Assembly (NCBI GenBank): GCA_009760855.2
Contig: WPIO01000001.1
Location: forward strand, 12,779,501-12,843,500
Reading direction: 5' to 3'
Source: Cristatella mucedo
Lineage: Eukaryota; Bryozoa; Phylactolaemata; Cristatellidae
Length of the DNA stretch: 64,000 nt
The position numbers and the translations under genes were made by a program. Numbering within the stretch: the stretch's first letter is position 1; the number at the start of each line of letters is the position of its first letter. The notes below the pieces were generated by a model. It saw only the letters and a list, made by a program, of their open reading frames with translations, was not told the DNA's origin and ran no database searches. Of the stretch, positions 46,801-59,938 are shown one piece after another.

Positions 46801-49800
46801 AATTACGTGCATGCATAAGCAATCTCTCAAGAGCAAAGAGCAGTTGCTGCATAATATCCTAACACCCGTCGGTTCATTGGAATGTTTCGAGGCATCTTGC
46901 CATCTTTCGGCAGCAACGTCTAACGTCATTGCAGCTTGAAAGTAGGGGTTTCATGCTTTTTAAATGCTCTTATGCGTCTTCATCGCGCCTGAATGACAGT
47001 TCTTCGTCTCTCTCTGTCCTATTGATATTCTGCTCGCGATCTGGCGACTCGTTCACATAACTACAACAGTGGCAGCTCACGCAGACATCTTAACCGGTTA
47101 ATGTGGCCTAGACTATCGGTGCTGCCACATTTTGCATTTGTCACAGCAAACTCAAGGCCCAACATTGCACCCCTGACACCATTCAGTGTCCATTATTCAC
47201 TGAGATAGGCATAGTAGTCATGCCCAACTGTTTCATAGGCGCGGCTCAATAAGTATGCAGACGGGGTTTAATTGACATCTTGAAAAGTAGACCATGCGAC
47301 AGAGAAAGCGTCCGAGTGATGAGTAGGTTCTCCTTAGCTGATGCTTTGTAAATCAAAGCACTGAGTGCCTCCAAATGGCGTGGCATCTCTTGGGTAGAGC
47401 TGCCATTATGTTCTGCCAATGCGAGTGTTTATTTTCGCATAGAACTGTTTATAAATATGCGAGTGCAGATGGAATGCCAGCCAGCTCAGGAGTAAATATA
47501 ATTTCACCTTTTCCTAGTGCTGAACGCACGGGATGATCGACTTCGGAGTGAAGCAGCGGAAGAGAGACGGCCCAACTCCCCACCCGACTTTGATCGGAAG
47601 TTGCGAACGGTGCCTACTTTAACTTGGGATTGGTCGGGAGAATCGTTGACCGTCGGCGAAACTACGCCTCTATCACCAAAAGCAGCTGACCTTTCGGAAA
47701 GCTTTTGATCGCGCCATTTATAACCAGAGATCGATGTCAAAAGAACAGAACGAGCAGCCGAACTTTAAAGGTTAGACAGGGTCAGACCACTATAAAGCAC
47801 CGCCGGCTCAGCTTTTGCATGAGAGTCGCGTGTAAAAGCTAAAGGGCAAGTCAAAGGAGGCGGCCATTAGCAGACGAGACCACCGGAAAGCTGCGCGCCA
47901 GCACTGAGTCGTGAGCCGGATTAGAGCGGCTTGAAAAGTGCACGGGGGGGGGGCACGGTGACGCGGCAATCCTGAATGTACCGCATGTCTGGAAATTACT
48001 GCTGCCTGCGAGCGACCGCTCATAGCAGCCTTTAATTAAGTGTCCGGCAGTTTGTAAGCGTCGACATTCAGTAACCGCACGACCGCGCTTCCACTATTGG
48101 TCCACCAGTGGCTCAAAGCTGACTCGTTGAAGTAGATATTTTAAGGAGACGTGCCTGAGGAGTCATGCAGCATCGCACTGACGTGAGATCCACGTCAAAT
48201 CCTTCAGGCGTCATTCTGCTGAAGACATTTTTGAGCCGACTGTGGGAGCTATGCTTTAGCAGCTAAGGGCCCTGCCAGAGCTTGCCACCATAGTTTTCCT
48301 TTGATTTTCTGAGGCGAAGAAGCTCTAAGTGAAAACAAACCGGTATCACTCAAGGGAGCTGAACTAAGTTTCAAGGCACCCCTAAACAAGTTTCTTTATC
48401 GTTTGCCTGTTTGCAAAGAACACATCGCGTCAACCTTTTCTCAATATGGACGATGCCGCACGAAGTAACTTATATTTTTGGGCTGCGATTCGGATTCATT
48501 CTGAAATCAACAGCAGAGTGACGCTAAGCTCGCACAGCATGCGTCTAACGTCTCAAACTACTTACATGCATTTACAAAGAAACGGCTTAAGCTAAATCAT
48601 TTTTGAGGTAGCCCATTCGTCATCATTTCCACGTGCTGTTACTTGAAGGATCGTATCGTTGAACAGGCATACTAGAAAAGCGAATCTACTGAATGCCCAC
48701 GACATTCCGATCCTTCTAAAAAAATATAATGGCCGCACCGGCAAAAGATCTAAGACGAATGCAAGAGTGTCGTTTCATCTTTTTATATACTATCACGACA
48801 TACTACGACGAAGTTGCCTTCAAGGAGCCAAGAGTGGCCTGCCAAATTTTAGCTTTGAACCCACCGTAGCCCATAGAGCGATGGACTTTCTATGCCGCAG
48901 CTGCTGATGGGAGGCTGCGCTGATTAAGTGGTTAGTCGGCCGAAATGGCTGGCTTGACACCAGACTTAGGAAGGCTCTGAAGATAGGACCCGTGGACCTG
49001 CAAAAAAAGAAGTGAAGAATGAAGTGGAAACTAGTTTCTTCCGGTCGCCTTCATTTAAGTCATGAATCATCCAAGATGATGCTCAAGTGATCGCATGCTG
49101 TGTAATGAAGAACTGCTAGTCCAAGCAACTTGAATGGTCACGTCTCGGAGAAAAGGCTGTGGCCACGAGTTCTTGGCGAGACCTCTTGTTCTGCGATCTG
49201 AAGAGGTTTGCTCCACTCGATTGGAGAGATCGTTATCCTACCTACTATACTCAGCCATATCTCGTTGAAATGAGCTTCCATTAAATTAACTATCACCGGG
49301 TAACAGCGCCCTACAGCTGCTTCACGAAAGATATTAATGCCATGCAGATTCATATCTATGGTTGAATGTGATCACGTGATATAGCTGATAATATTCAATC
49401 GTAGTTAACTAAAGATATAGTATTTGCCCATTTTGAACATAGGGTGATTTCAAAGACGTAATATCATCCACATCCTGCATGATTGACTACGACAACGTAC
49501 TAGATAGACAAGCCACCTGGAAAATCGAATTCCCTGGAATGTCACTGTACTCTTCTGCTGGTCCTAAAAAATACGCATCTTGTAGTAGCGATAGCGCCTT
49601 TTAGGTTCTTCTTCGGTGAGAAAACTATGGCTTTGAGGCCTAATCAACCCCATACCCAGCCAACGAATGCAAAATTCAGTACACATCAAATATCCACTTC
49701 CAGCCTCTTCTCACCTGAGTAGAGGCTTATCTTGAGAATAATAATCCCAAACCTACGTTCTTGTGTAAGAGCGATCTATAGGTTTTGAGCGACCCAGAAA

Positions 49801-51900
49801 TGGTGGAGAGAATACATCCCTCATATGTTGAGCCCTGATCGTTTTTAACCTGATATTCTGACTCTGAATTTGCAAAATAGTTAATATGTTGAAAAAATCA
49901 TGTCATGGAATTTCTTTCAGTGCGTCATCAAAACTTGTTAGAATAATTCAAGCTGAAAATAAAATCCCCTCAGCGTACCATGTCGAGACCTCTCCAAATC
50001 TTGGTCAATAGTTCCAGTAAAAGATTCTGAAGAAAAAGTAAAAATTTGCAAACTTTTTTAAAATACCAGGCACACTCGTAACGCCGAGTCTTTTCACAAT
50101 ACAAATGTTTGTAAACTAGCATCTTCATTTGAGGCATGATCAACAACGGAAATGCATGCCCCTCATCTTTTTAAAATATGCCAGTTCGCTCAGGCGTTTT
50201 CTTCGCTGAAACTATAATACTTTGTCAGTTGATAAGCAATTTCACTATGAATGTAGTTAATGTCTAGAGGTGGCTCGGTAACCTCTCACCCCTGTCTTGT
50301 GCGCTTTTCTTCTTTATACTGCCTGTCCCTTGATTCTTCAAAGTCATGTAGTAGCCCAATATATTTCTATTTTTAGTTAAATAGTAATCTTGAATCTCTT
50401 TTTTTATTTCCCATTTATTTTGCGTTTGCTTTGTACCGCTGCATTGCACATCTTGAGTCAGAGGTCAATCTTGAAAGTTTCAAGCCAGTTGCAGATGACA
50501 GTAGAAGCTCTGCTTTGGGCATATGACGAGAAAAAATCTTTCGGGTAATTTAATTGCCAAGATGATAAGATGCTGAATCGAATGCTGCTATGCGATGTTC
50601 GCATCAAGAACCTGCAAACATGCCATCCATTGCAGACGAATAGAACGAACAGTGGCTGATGCAAGCTACTTACCATTGGCACGCTTTAAAAAAAACTTTG
50701 TGATTAGTGTGCACTTCGTGATTGGAATCTTCGAAAGAAAAATCGCGTCATCTCAAATTTATTTATATCTGCCTGTAGTTCAGAACCGTGATGGCATTAA
50801 CAATTTTTCAGTGATCGGTCAGATTATTTGGCAACTGACCTTTAAGCTTAAGAGAGTTTAGCTTTAAGCGTTGAAGTCAAGATTCTATTGGAACTGCAGC
50901 AGAAAGTGGCTAACTCTCAAGTCGAACCTCGCGCTCTGTCTGTGCCCGGCCGATGACTCAGTCAAAGTGCACGAGTGGAATATCGTCGCTCAGACAAAGT
51001 GTACGAGTCGAGTGTCGGAGCTGCAGCTTCCGCATAGATCGACGTACTTGGAGCGTAGACTGCCGCTCAGCTATTGCCGCTTGCTCGGCTCAGAGTTCCG
51101 CCCAGCTTTGTGGTTCGTCTCCGCATTGCGATGACATCAAAGTTACCAGCAAAGTTGGATCCTCGTATGCATCAGAAATGTGGCAGGCACTACTTAGCGG
51201 TCTAATTGGTAGTGATCGTATGGATAGTGCGATTTGTATGGCATACAATTGCGTGGGTAGCATTTGATTTCCAGCTCAATTTCAATTACTCGCTATTGCA
51301 ATCATCCGAGAATAGGCTATTCATAATGCAAGATTGCTCTTAACACGGGGAAGCTGATAGCTTGCACCAGCGAAAGAAATTACTGTTCGATTATTCGAGC
51401 CGAATGTAATTTGATTAATCAACGAATGGCTAGTGCTGCTAAGTTTTCTAACAGCATTCCAGACCGTTGGCGTATATTGAATTCCCCATTGTGAGCTGTA
51501 TGCATCATAGCTGCAATAACTGACGACTGGAGTACGCATTCGTAGACCGGTTAGCGCATGATGGCGAAACAATGGCAATTAATGGCACTCATTTCTATCT
51601 TAAACCAGCGTATTTAAAAGCTGAAATGTTATATCGGCCCGATGATGACAGCCCTAGAGATTATTGGAGGTTCCTGAATTACAGCCAATTAAAAATTGTC
51701 ATGTCGCACACAATTCTTGACCGGCTGTGCTTTGGGCTTCGAGCCAGTTGGCTGTAAGCTACAGCCAATGCTGTACACGTGTAGCTCTCTGAGACTATCG
51801 AATAGACTGTTCTGTTCAAAGGACTCTCTGTGTTAAGGTATGGGCGCTCTTGATTGCTGACGTGCTCTACTGCCTTCGAAAGACCGGTGTTTATCGAGGG
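43816..51900. other. About 8 kb with no recognised gene
   Basis: Only short ORFs. 43921-44157 and the stretch near 45190-45330 share loose similarity (CTCAAAAA-TGTC-TAAA), which may mark old LINE debris. An ORF pair at 47504-47740 (either strand, Ser/Arg-rich on minus, Pro/Thr/Ser-rich on plus) looks mildly coding, with no match. Confidence 0.35.
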
Positions 51901-51925
51901 AGCGTTAGAAACTCGTTAGCTTTCT

Positions 51926-52302
51926 TTGTGGCACCAGCTTCACCGGTATTCTTCTAGTTTCGACTGGACTCGCACCGACACTAGTGCCGTTTTTGCGGCA
52001 AAAGAGTACGAGTTGAAATGCCGCTACAGAGCGCTTGTGTCAGCTTTGATGTCAGATTTGGGATGCGCCGAAGTGAGCGGCGACTTCGTCGTTGCAAGCG
52101 ACGACGAAGTCTCCGAAAAGACTGGCTCTCCGACGAAAGAGATCAAAGGAGCAGCGAAAGAGAACGCGTACGTTGCACTTGCTTCGCATCGTCGAGCTTT
52201 CCCCTGTGCCACCCGCTCCTCCTCCTCCTCCTCCTCCACCCGCTCCTCTACCCGCTCCTCCTCCTCTGATTCTGGTCGATTGGTTCGTGTCCTTAGCTGC
52301 TT

Positions 52303-52306
<4 letters not shown>
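51926..52306 (+). CDS. Hypothetical acidic/Ser-rich ORF
   Basis: This 126-aa frame contains VASDDEVSEKTGSPTKEIKG and then a serine run from a TCC repeat. The alternative frame gives a Pro-rich run from the same repeat. No domain and no clear splice sites. It could be a 5' exon of an unseen gene or chance. Confidence 0.15.

Positions 52307-52307
<1 letters not shown>

Positions 52308-52367
<60 letters not shown>
52308..52367 (+). repeat. (TC)n microsatellite
   Basis: Pure CT repeat of about 60 bp. Confidence 0.97.
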
Positions 52368-52370
<3 letters not shown>

Positions 52371-52379
52371 GACCGTGCA

Positions 52380-53700
52380 TCCAGTTAGTATTCTCAGACA
52401 GCCTGTAACTCGATACCGACTGCGATCACGTCAACTTCTGACTTCACGTCATTCAATACGAATCTAAAAGTCTACTCGTGCTCCTCGCGCTCGTTGCTCC
52501 GTCCGAGCTCATTGTTCTTTGTGTGTTCTGAAACTGTGCTGAAAGCTGTAACTTTGACCGATTTTCTTGTGTATAGTGCCCCGGTAAATGCATCTTTTTT
52601 CCTGTGTGCTTTGAGCGCTTCACCTGTGCTCGATCCAGCGCCTGTTACTAAGCAGCGCTCGAGCAAACCGACGGCCGTGAGCGTATTCTTGCGTGCTTTT
52701 GTATGCTCGCTTAAGCACGTCTCTTTGCTTGCCGTTAGTCCATCGTTATTGCTTCTCATACAGCGATAGACTGCCTCACTAGATAGCTATTGGTTTTTAA
52801 GGAGCGATTGAAAATACTTTATGGGAATAATTAGTACTTAGCATCCAATCGCCTGTAGCATGGCAGGGGTATCTGGGAAATAAGAAACGGAGAATGCACG
52901 CAAATTATGCCTTTTGTAAATTCGCCCAGCACCGCGGGAGATTCACGCAACGCGTCTGCTAGGCGGACACTTCCGCCACCAATCGCAGGAGATCAAAGAG
53001 CATCAGACGCTTCGCTCTCGATACGGTCGCCAGCGGCGAGAAAGCTAGGATTTGCACCCGATTGGCGGCCGCGGCCACAGCGGCAAACCTCGGCAGCCGC
53101 AGCGGAAAAGGCCTAGGGCAAAGCATAGTCATCCACGTTGGCGACTTGAAAGAGTGCTCGCAAGAGACGGGTTCGACACTGCTGTTTAGTAAATTCAAGC
53201 ACTAGGGTTTCGAGAAGAAAGGACGTGGCGCTGCGACAATACAGCCGTGGCGGCGGCGGCGTGGTCCATGAGTGTTTTGCAATTCTCGTTTCTCCGCCGG
53301 AGCCTCCTCGAGGATCGAGACTCTGACTGGACGCTGCTGCTGCTGCTGCAGCGAACGAGAGCGCTGCGCGTCGCGGGTGTCAGGTTCGGATGCACTGCTG
53401 CGAGATCTCGGCCGATCTTTTCAGTGAGGTCGCCGCGCGATGACGGCCCGGGCCGCTCGACAACGCGGCGTCCGCGGTGAGCGCGAGCGTGCGGGCAAGT
53501 ACGCCTCGGCCAGTCAATGGAACTGCCTAGTCGGCGTTTGTCGCAACGTCGAGATGCGACAATTGCAGACGGCCGGCGGGTGGGCGGGCGGGCCGGTCGT
53601 CGGTGGGTGGCGGCGACGACGGTGCGTCAGCAGCTCGAAGGTGGCTGGGGGGGAGAAGTGCGGCGGAGGTCGCGATGCGTCTGGTGCGTCGCTTTGCGGC
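52380..53700. other. 3' flank of the K2P gene, unassigned ORFs
   Basis: GC content rises towards the K2P exon. ORFs on both strands (up to about 95 aa) have no family match. The K2P 3' UTR should lie immediately below 53707. Confidence 0.35.
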
Positions 53701-53706
53701 CATGCT

Positions 53707-53793
53707 TCACAAGGCGGTGTCGTCGTCACCGCGGCCGTCGCCGTCGCCGCGGCCGTCGCCGTCGCCGTCGCCGTCGCCGCCGTCGCCGTCGCC

Positions 53794-53832
<39 letters not shown>

Positions 53833-54797
53833 ACCGTCGCCGTCGCCGTCTTTCAGCAGCCCGATCTTCTTACCGATGCGAACGAGCTTGCTCGTCACGT
53901 CCTCGCGCATCAGGTCGAAGCACATGGCCACGAGGGCGAGGCCGAAGAAGAGGTAGAGAGCGCAAAGCAGCAGCTTACTCGTGCCGCTCCAGTCGGCGTT
54001 GTCGCTCAGGCCGACGATGACGCCCGGCACCAGGTCGCCGAAGCCGATGGTCGTGAGCGTGATGAAGCAGAAGTAGGCGCCCGACACGTAGTCCCAGCCC
54101 TCCCACAGGCTGAATATCAGCGCGCCGCCGGTTATGTAGGCGCCCATGATGACCAGGCAGAGGTACGAGGGCACTGGCGCCTGCTCCTTGAGCGCCTTGC
54201 GTATCTTGCGCCGGCAGAGCGCCAGCCGGCCCAGAGCGTGCGCCCGCCGCCGCCCCCTCCGCGAAGGCTGCCGCCGCCGCTGCTCCCGCACCGGCTGTGC
54301 CGCGGCGGCGGCGGCCTTTGCGTCGCGTCCTTGGCTCGGCGGCGCTGGGCTGGCTCGCCGCAGCTGCGCCGGGGGCGGCGGCGGCGGCGGCGGCGGCGGA
54401 GGCAGCGCGCATCCGTTGCAGTCCTTGCGCTCTGCCGGCGTCTGCGCGCCGGCGGCTAGCGGCGCGACTGGCTTGGCCTTGGGGCTGCTGGGCCACTCCG
54501 ACCAAGGCTGGCACTCGACCGGCCGCTTCGAGCCGCCGCCATTGTCGTCCCCGCCGCCGCCGCCGCCGCTGCACTCGCGGTGCGGCGGCGGCGGCCGCAC
54601 GACGGCGCGCTTTCGCCTGGCGGTGCAGCAGAGGCAGCACAGGCCGCAGCAAAAAGCGTGGTACGTGAGCCTGAGGAGGCTGGCGAAAAACTTGCCGACA
54701 TTGACCATGCACATCAGAGTCAGCGGTATGCCGATTAGAGCGTAAATCATCGTGCATATCCGGCCAGCTTTCGTGATGGGCGTAACGTTGCCGTAAC
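53707..54797 (-). CDS. Two-pore-domain K+ channel (TWK/K2P type), last coding exon
   Basis: The exon starts at acceptor TGCTTTCAG and completes the first Gly of the pore-1 filter GYGNVTP, so pore-helix 1 and M1 are on an upstream exon not found here. Then come M2 (RICTMIYALIGIPLTLMCMV), a Cys-rich end (CCGLCCLCC), a long cytosolic loop of about 150 residues with poly-Gly, an 11-Pro run, poly-Ala and Arg clusters, M3 (YLCLVIMGAYITGGALIFSL), pore 2 (TTIGFGDLVPG), and M4 (LYLFFGLALVAMCFDLM). The tail is an Asp-Gly repeat with a few Arg, and the stop is at 53707-53709. K2P channels carry background K+ current at the plasma membrane as dimers. The usual M2-M3 loop is far shorter. The sequence is GC-rich compared with its flanks. 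Confidence 0.92.
53718..53853 (-). repeat. (GGCGAC)n hexanucleotide repeat coding for Asp-Gly
   Basis: The plus strand shows GTCGCC units with a few CCG and TCA variants. Read in the K2P frame it gives a (DG)n tail. Being a hexamer, it can expand or contract without a frameshift. Confidence 0.92.
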
Positions 54798-54940
54798 CTG
54801 AAAGCATTTGCAGAGCAGCGTGTACTTGAACTGGCCGCGCGTCAAGCAGCCAGCCAGTCGCTTTTCGAGCAACTAGTCGCGGAGCATGTCCGTCGAGCAA
54901 GCGCGGCGGCGGCGCGATGTGCGCCGCCGCCGCGCTTGTA

Positions 54941-55090
54941 ATGCAATAGATCTCCGTCTGTAGCTCCACAAAGCCACGCAGACGCAGGTGTGTGGTACGC
55001 TAGAGGGTTTTCGAATTCGAAGCCTAAGCGGCTTACGGTACGCATTCGGTAGCCAGCAGACTTCCTCTCACGCAACAAAGATGAAGTTAG
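54941..55090 (-). repeat. Dispersed repeat R2, copy 2
   Basis: It matches 7461-7600 in the same orientation with divergence. It lies in the intron upstream of the K2P exon. The apparent Met that opens the K2P reading frame (54969) falls inside this repeat, so it is not the true start. Confidence 0.65.
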
Positions 55091-55129
55091 AAGGGTTAGA
55101 AGCTGAGTCAGAAAAGCAGCCGAAGTAGT

Positions 55130-56195
55130 GAGTAGCAAGTAGGAAGTAGCAGCTCAGGACGGCTTGAAATTATGCGTCGCAGTCGGCAGCAGGAGAGCAG
55201 TTGTCATTGCAGCTGCTCTTTCTCATTTAACTCCATATTCAGGACGGATATACTGGATGGATACTCACGGTGGCAATTGTTGCCATAGTGTTGCTGAATT
55301 TCTCGCACCTCCTCCTGCAGTTAGCAGTATGCAGAGTGAGAGCAAGGCTAATCCATCGCACGCCTGCCTCCGCGCGGAAACGTTAGCACAGCTCACAATT
55401 TCTTATCGTGCTTTGCTCAACGGGCGTCGCTTACTTATTGTCGTGCTTCGCTATGCCAAATCGACGAGGCGCACTTTTCTCGCCGGATGCATTTTGCAAT
55501 AGGTTTTGGGATAGTTCACGATTCGTGCCAGCAGTAGTCCGTGTGGCGACGCTGCGAACTTTGGAAATACCGTCGCGCTGTTGCACGCACTCTCTCCCGC
55601 CGCCCGGCAACGGCCGGGGGCTACCGCCAGAGCGAGTGCCATCTCCACCAGCGCCACAGGCGCCCCCTATAGGTGCAGTCATCCTACCACGCTCATCGTG
55701 GCTACGCTCAGAACTCACTTGGCTCGCGCGACGAAAATGCAAGAGGAGTAGCGTTGCGTGCAGGTACATTCACTGCATGAAAATAGCTAGCTCAATGGCG
55801 GCGATGTTAAGCGACGTGAAGCGAGCTAGTACGGAGATCTCTGCTCGGCGCGTCCGACTAACGGGTACGCATTTTTGCGCTAGCGAGGCCAGACTTGTAC
55901 GTCGACTAGTGATGCACCAACGAAGGTGGCCGGCGAGAGCGCCAAGGTAAGGCTTGCAGCTCGGTCGAGCAGCCTCTCGAGCGAGCGGGCACAACCAAGC
56001 CAGATGCCCAGCGGAGGGGAGTGGTGAAGAGCGCGAGAAGTCACGTGTCGCTGACGCGAGACGACCTCGGAGGCTAGCATGTGAGGGTGATTAGGCAGTC
56101 GTGCAGTATCGGACGCCGATACTGCAGAGCAGCCGCGAGCATTAGCTGACTGCGCTGCTCGAACAATAGCCATTGCATTGACCATGCGCTACTCT
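55130..56195. other. K2P upstream intron or flank, unassigned
   Basis: Moderately GC-rich with overlapping ORFs up to 180 aa (55408-55950, plus) that show no domain. I searched the minus strand for the pore-1/M1 exon and found no convincing candidate. Confidence 0.35.
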
Positions 56196-56204
56196 GTTCG
56201 AGAG

Positions 56205-56577
<373 letters not shown>

Positions 56578-56589
56578 CAAAGAGATCGT

Positions 56590-58490
56590 AGCATCGCGTC
56601 GGTCGGCGAAGGCTGAGATGAGAGGCGCTAACACTGGGCTCCAGTGTTGATCCAGAGCGGCTCCGACGAGCACGATCTAGGTGTGGTGCGATGAATGTCC
56701 AATGCAGGGCAGGTGCGCTCCCTCCAAAAACGTGCCGCCACTAATACAGGATGAGCGCGTCGTTGATAACCACAGACCGCGGCACTAGTAAGAACAAAGC
56801 GCGACTTTTTCAGAAAAGCGTCGGCTGAAAGGACTTTTCTCAGCTGCCGGGACCGATCGCCGACTGTTGCTCAGTGGACTAGGCAGCAAAAGTGGTCCAG
56901 GCGGCGTCACATGCTACTTCCCAAGATTGAGTCAGTTGCATGCGCATTGACGCTCTGTCTGCGAGAGGCCCGGTTAAGACTGGTGGGTAGACCTGCGTGA
57001 CGCAGAGCTACGTTGCGTAACTAGCGTGTATAATGCAGAAATTCTATTCGACGGGTGCAAGAGATAGCGACCTCGTGAATCGAACCCGTGGCGTTGTCCC
57101 TCAAGCAATGACCGTTATCATTAGCACTAGGCCACAGATTACAACGCATGCTCTGTCTTTGGGTGCAAAGTATGTCTTTCAAATTGCCGATGCCTAAAAT
57201 TAATATAAAAAGCTGTCAAGTTAAGGATATTTTGAAATTCTTTGGATTTAAGTTGGGCACGGTGCGGACGTCAGATTCCTACTTAGAGTAAAACTAGTGC
57301 CACTTCCTGAATTAGAGAAAGCTAGGCTGACATAAAAATACATACTATTATCCATAGAAGTGCAGCAGTAAAAGTGCCACAAACCAACAGTTCAGTTGAT
57401 GTTGTTGCCTAGTAGGAGAATAGTAAATAGCTAAATTTCATTGCCATGGAATCCAGGGGTTGCTTGCATCCATAAAATACATATTTGCAACGTGTGTGGA
57501 TAATTAGTCAAATCAATAGCGGAGGAGTATTCCGCCGAAGTGTCTATTAAGATGTGTGAGGCCAACACTGGCCAAAAGAATATATCGGCACATCCGACGG
57601 GGATTAATACAAGCCCTGGGCATCTCATTTCGTATGCGAACACTGCAAGAGAACTCTTGAAGTTAATGTGAGCACGTTCTGTTCGTTAGATGGAATTTCG
57701 TGCACACTATTATGTAACGTGGGTCATTTCATTTATTTTATTTTATATGACACTGGTATTTCTAATGGCTGTTGCAGAGGATATTGAGAACCGTGAATAC
57801 TGTTCTATACCAAGATTTTTGCGGAAATCGACTGACCTCTCAAGCAACTGCTTTTGCATGGCGGACCACTTCTGAACGTTGAACTGGCGTTGAGCGGGCT
57901 TCCCTTCATGTGTCAGCAGCAGAGCTCCTTCATCAACCACCTCAGTACTACGTTGGCCTGAGCTCCATGTCGCCACTCCCTCGGACAGGGACTAGTCATG
58001 TTTAGCAGAGAGAAGCAAGTCAGACAGCGACAAAAATTGTTGTAGATCTAGATTTCAAGTTCACAGATGCGGCTGAGGAGAGCGAGAGAGTCATACTTTC
58101 CGACAATAAAGACCACAGCTATCTGATCAGAGGTATTTGGACTGCTGTAACGATTGCAGTTCTGAGCTTCTGACGCCTGGGCTCAGAGAGTAGAACTTTG
58201 TCAATGAAAGTGTAAATAGAACAGATCAGAGAAAGAGTCACTAACTTTTTCCATCTTCGTCTGCCCGTAAGATGGGCTGTGTTTCAGTAAGAGTATAGCC
58301 CGCTAATTCGAGACTGAAGAAATTACTTATATTCCAATCGAATGACGCCTATCCATAAGCAATTCATCCAAGAGCCACAAAGCCGTGCTAGTTCAAAACG
58401 AGAGCAAATACCCGTGTATCCCTACGGCTCACTCTTCGCACCTAAAAAATGACCACATTAGCATATGCATACATACATATATTTTCCCCT
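56590..58490. other. Mostly unassigned; one tRNA-like segment
   Basis: At 57060-57140 the minus strand reads TGGCCTAGTGCTAATGATAA, then a B box GGGTTCGATTCACGAGG. This looks like another tRNA-derived SINE head rather than a functional tRNA, because the arms do not close properly. Confidence 0.35.
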
Positions 58491-58496
58491 TGACTT

Positions 58497-58545
58497 TGGT
58501 TCGAGGCGAGTACCTTAACCACTAGGCCAAACCAGCACGGGCATA
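58497..58545 (-). mobile_element. SINE-B head fragment
   Basis: The minus strand reads TTGGCCTAGTGGTTAAGGTA then CTCGCCTCGAACCAAAGTC, close to the head sequence at 37.53 kb and 6.8 kb. The tail is missing. Confidence 0.55.
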
Positions 58546-58747
58546 TGAAGGTATTGCGGCTGGGTACCTTGTAGCATGGCTGGAAGGTCACTTTAAACTC
58601 AAAAGTGTGCCTTTACTGACCGGCCTCCAATGCGGCTTCACAAAGTTTATTTTTTTTCTTTTCGCTCATGGAACAGCCCAATGAAGACGCACTACCGCAA
58701 TAGAGACCGGGCTCACCAGACCGAGGTTTTTGTGGAGAAGAACCGCG

Positions 58748-59122
58748 TCAAATGGAAACCACTGACGACGCTGCCTTCTGAAGGAGCTGATGCCACCGAC
58801 TGCACATTAACTGCTTGTCAAAGCGCTTGATAATGAGTCTCCAGCTTTGAAGTCCCACAATTGTGTCTTTCCACAACTGTCGTAGGCACATGTCAATGCT
58901 GGTAGCTTCGTGTGATCTCAGATAAAGAAGATTACTGAGTGTGCCAAATCTATCAAGCTGTTGAACAGGACTAACAAAGCAGCGTGGAACAGGTTCGCTG
59001 TGGTGTATTAAGGCTTTATGAGTAATCGCAAGGCAGAGAACTATAAGCTGCTTGTTCAGGCTTTCATAAGGAACTTTGGTAAAACACGCTGCACAATTTC
59101 CCTCGAAATTCATATCCTTCAT
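58748..59122 (-). CDS. Hypothetical 124-aa ORF
   Basis: An uninterrupted frame (NFEGNCAACFTKVPYESLNK at the N-terminus, then Cys/His/Leu-rich) outside any simple repeat. No family was recognised. Its length and composition suggest a possible transposon-derived fragment or an exon. Confidence 0.2.
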   Translation of the reverse strand: MKDMNFEGNCAACFTKVPYESLNKQLIVLCLAITHKALIHHSEPVPRCFVSPVQQLDRFGTLSNLLYLRSHEATSIDMCLRQLWKDTIVGLQSWRLIIKRFDKQLMCSRWHQLLQKAASSVVSI

Positions 59123-59938
59123 GTTCGTCTTGAAAATTTAAGAGGAGCACGGGAGCTCGCTCAGCGAGCACTTTCACCAGGATGTACTGACGTTTAACGT
59201 CGTTACCAAAGACAGTATAGCGATTACATGATGGGGATTATGTTTGGAGGCTTCTTCAAAAACAAATGCGGTTTTGCAGTAGAACGGCAAATTTAGAGCA
59301 TCTACTCATTTCAGAAACATTGTGAGTGGTAATTTTTCTGACTCGATAGTAGACGTGTACTAATCTGATTCGTTTACTGTTGTCTTGGCTAAATGTAAAC
59401 TTCGAGGTGCAAAGTTTCCATTTCTCTATCGCTCAGGGTTTAATTTCGAATTAATCAGTGTTCTGGTCACAGGGAGTAATGGCCATTTTGTATACTTCTG
59501 AGCCGTAAGCAAATAGGAAATAACACCTACTATCAAAGAACAAAAGTTGCGCTACGTCATGTAGTAAAAATGCTGTTTTTAGTGTAATGTAGCACCTCCG
59601 ACAGTGACCGTCTGACAGTGCGTGCATGGACAAAGAAAATGGCATTAAATTAAGTGAGGACGACGTGTGAGAGTGGAATTAAATTAAGTCCCTTGCAAGG
59701 ACTTCCACAGCGGCGCACCTTATTTCCCTGCATGCCGGCACCCAGCGTACAGCTACATTTACGCAATCCGACTCGGTGTCCGTGTCTCGAATTAGCGAGG
59801 TTGAACTCGGAGAAGCTGTACTCAGCACAAGCATCGAGATGAGCATGGCAATCATCGGAGGAAGTTAGCCAGTCACGTCGGTCGAGCGCACGTTGAACGC
59901 ACGCCTACGCGTAACGTAGCAGTAGGAAGCGCTCACTA

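Noticed and set aside
53440..54459. 339-aa plus-strand ORF and other long frames over the K2P exon
   Set aside because: They are shadows of the minus-strand K2P coding sequence; GC-rich repeats leave all frames open. Only the minus frame shows channel motifs.
55240..55310. Possible upstream K2P exon ending at a GTGAGT donor (minus, 55264)
   Set aside because: The frame reads FSNTMATIAT, loosely pore-like, but the exit phase does not match the split Gly codon and the filter context (T-I/V-G) would not be restored.
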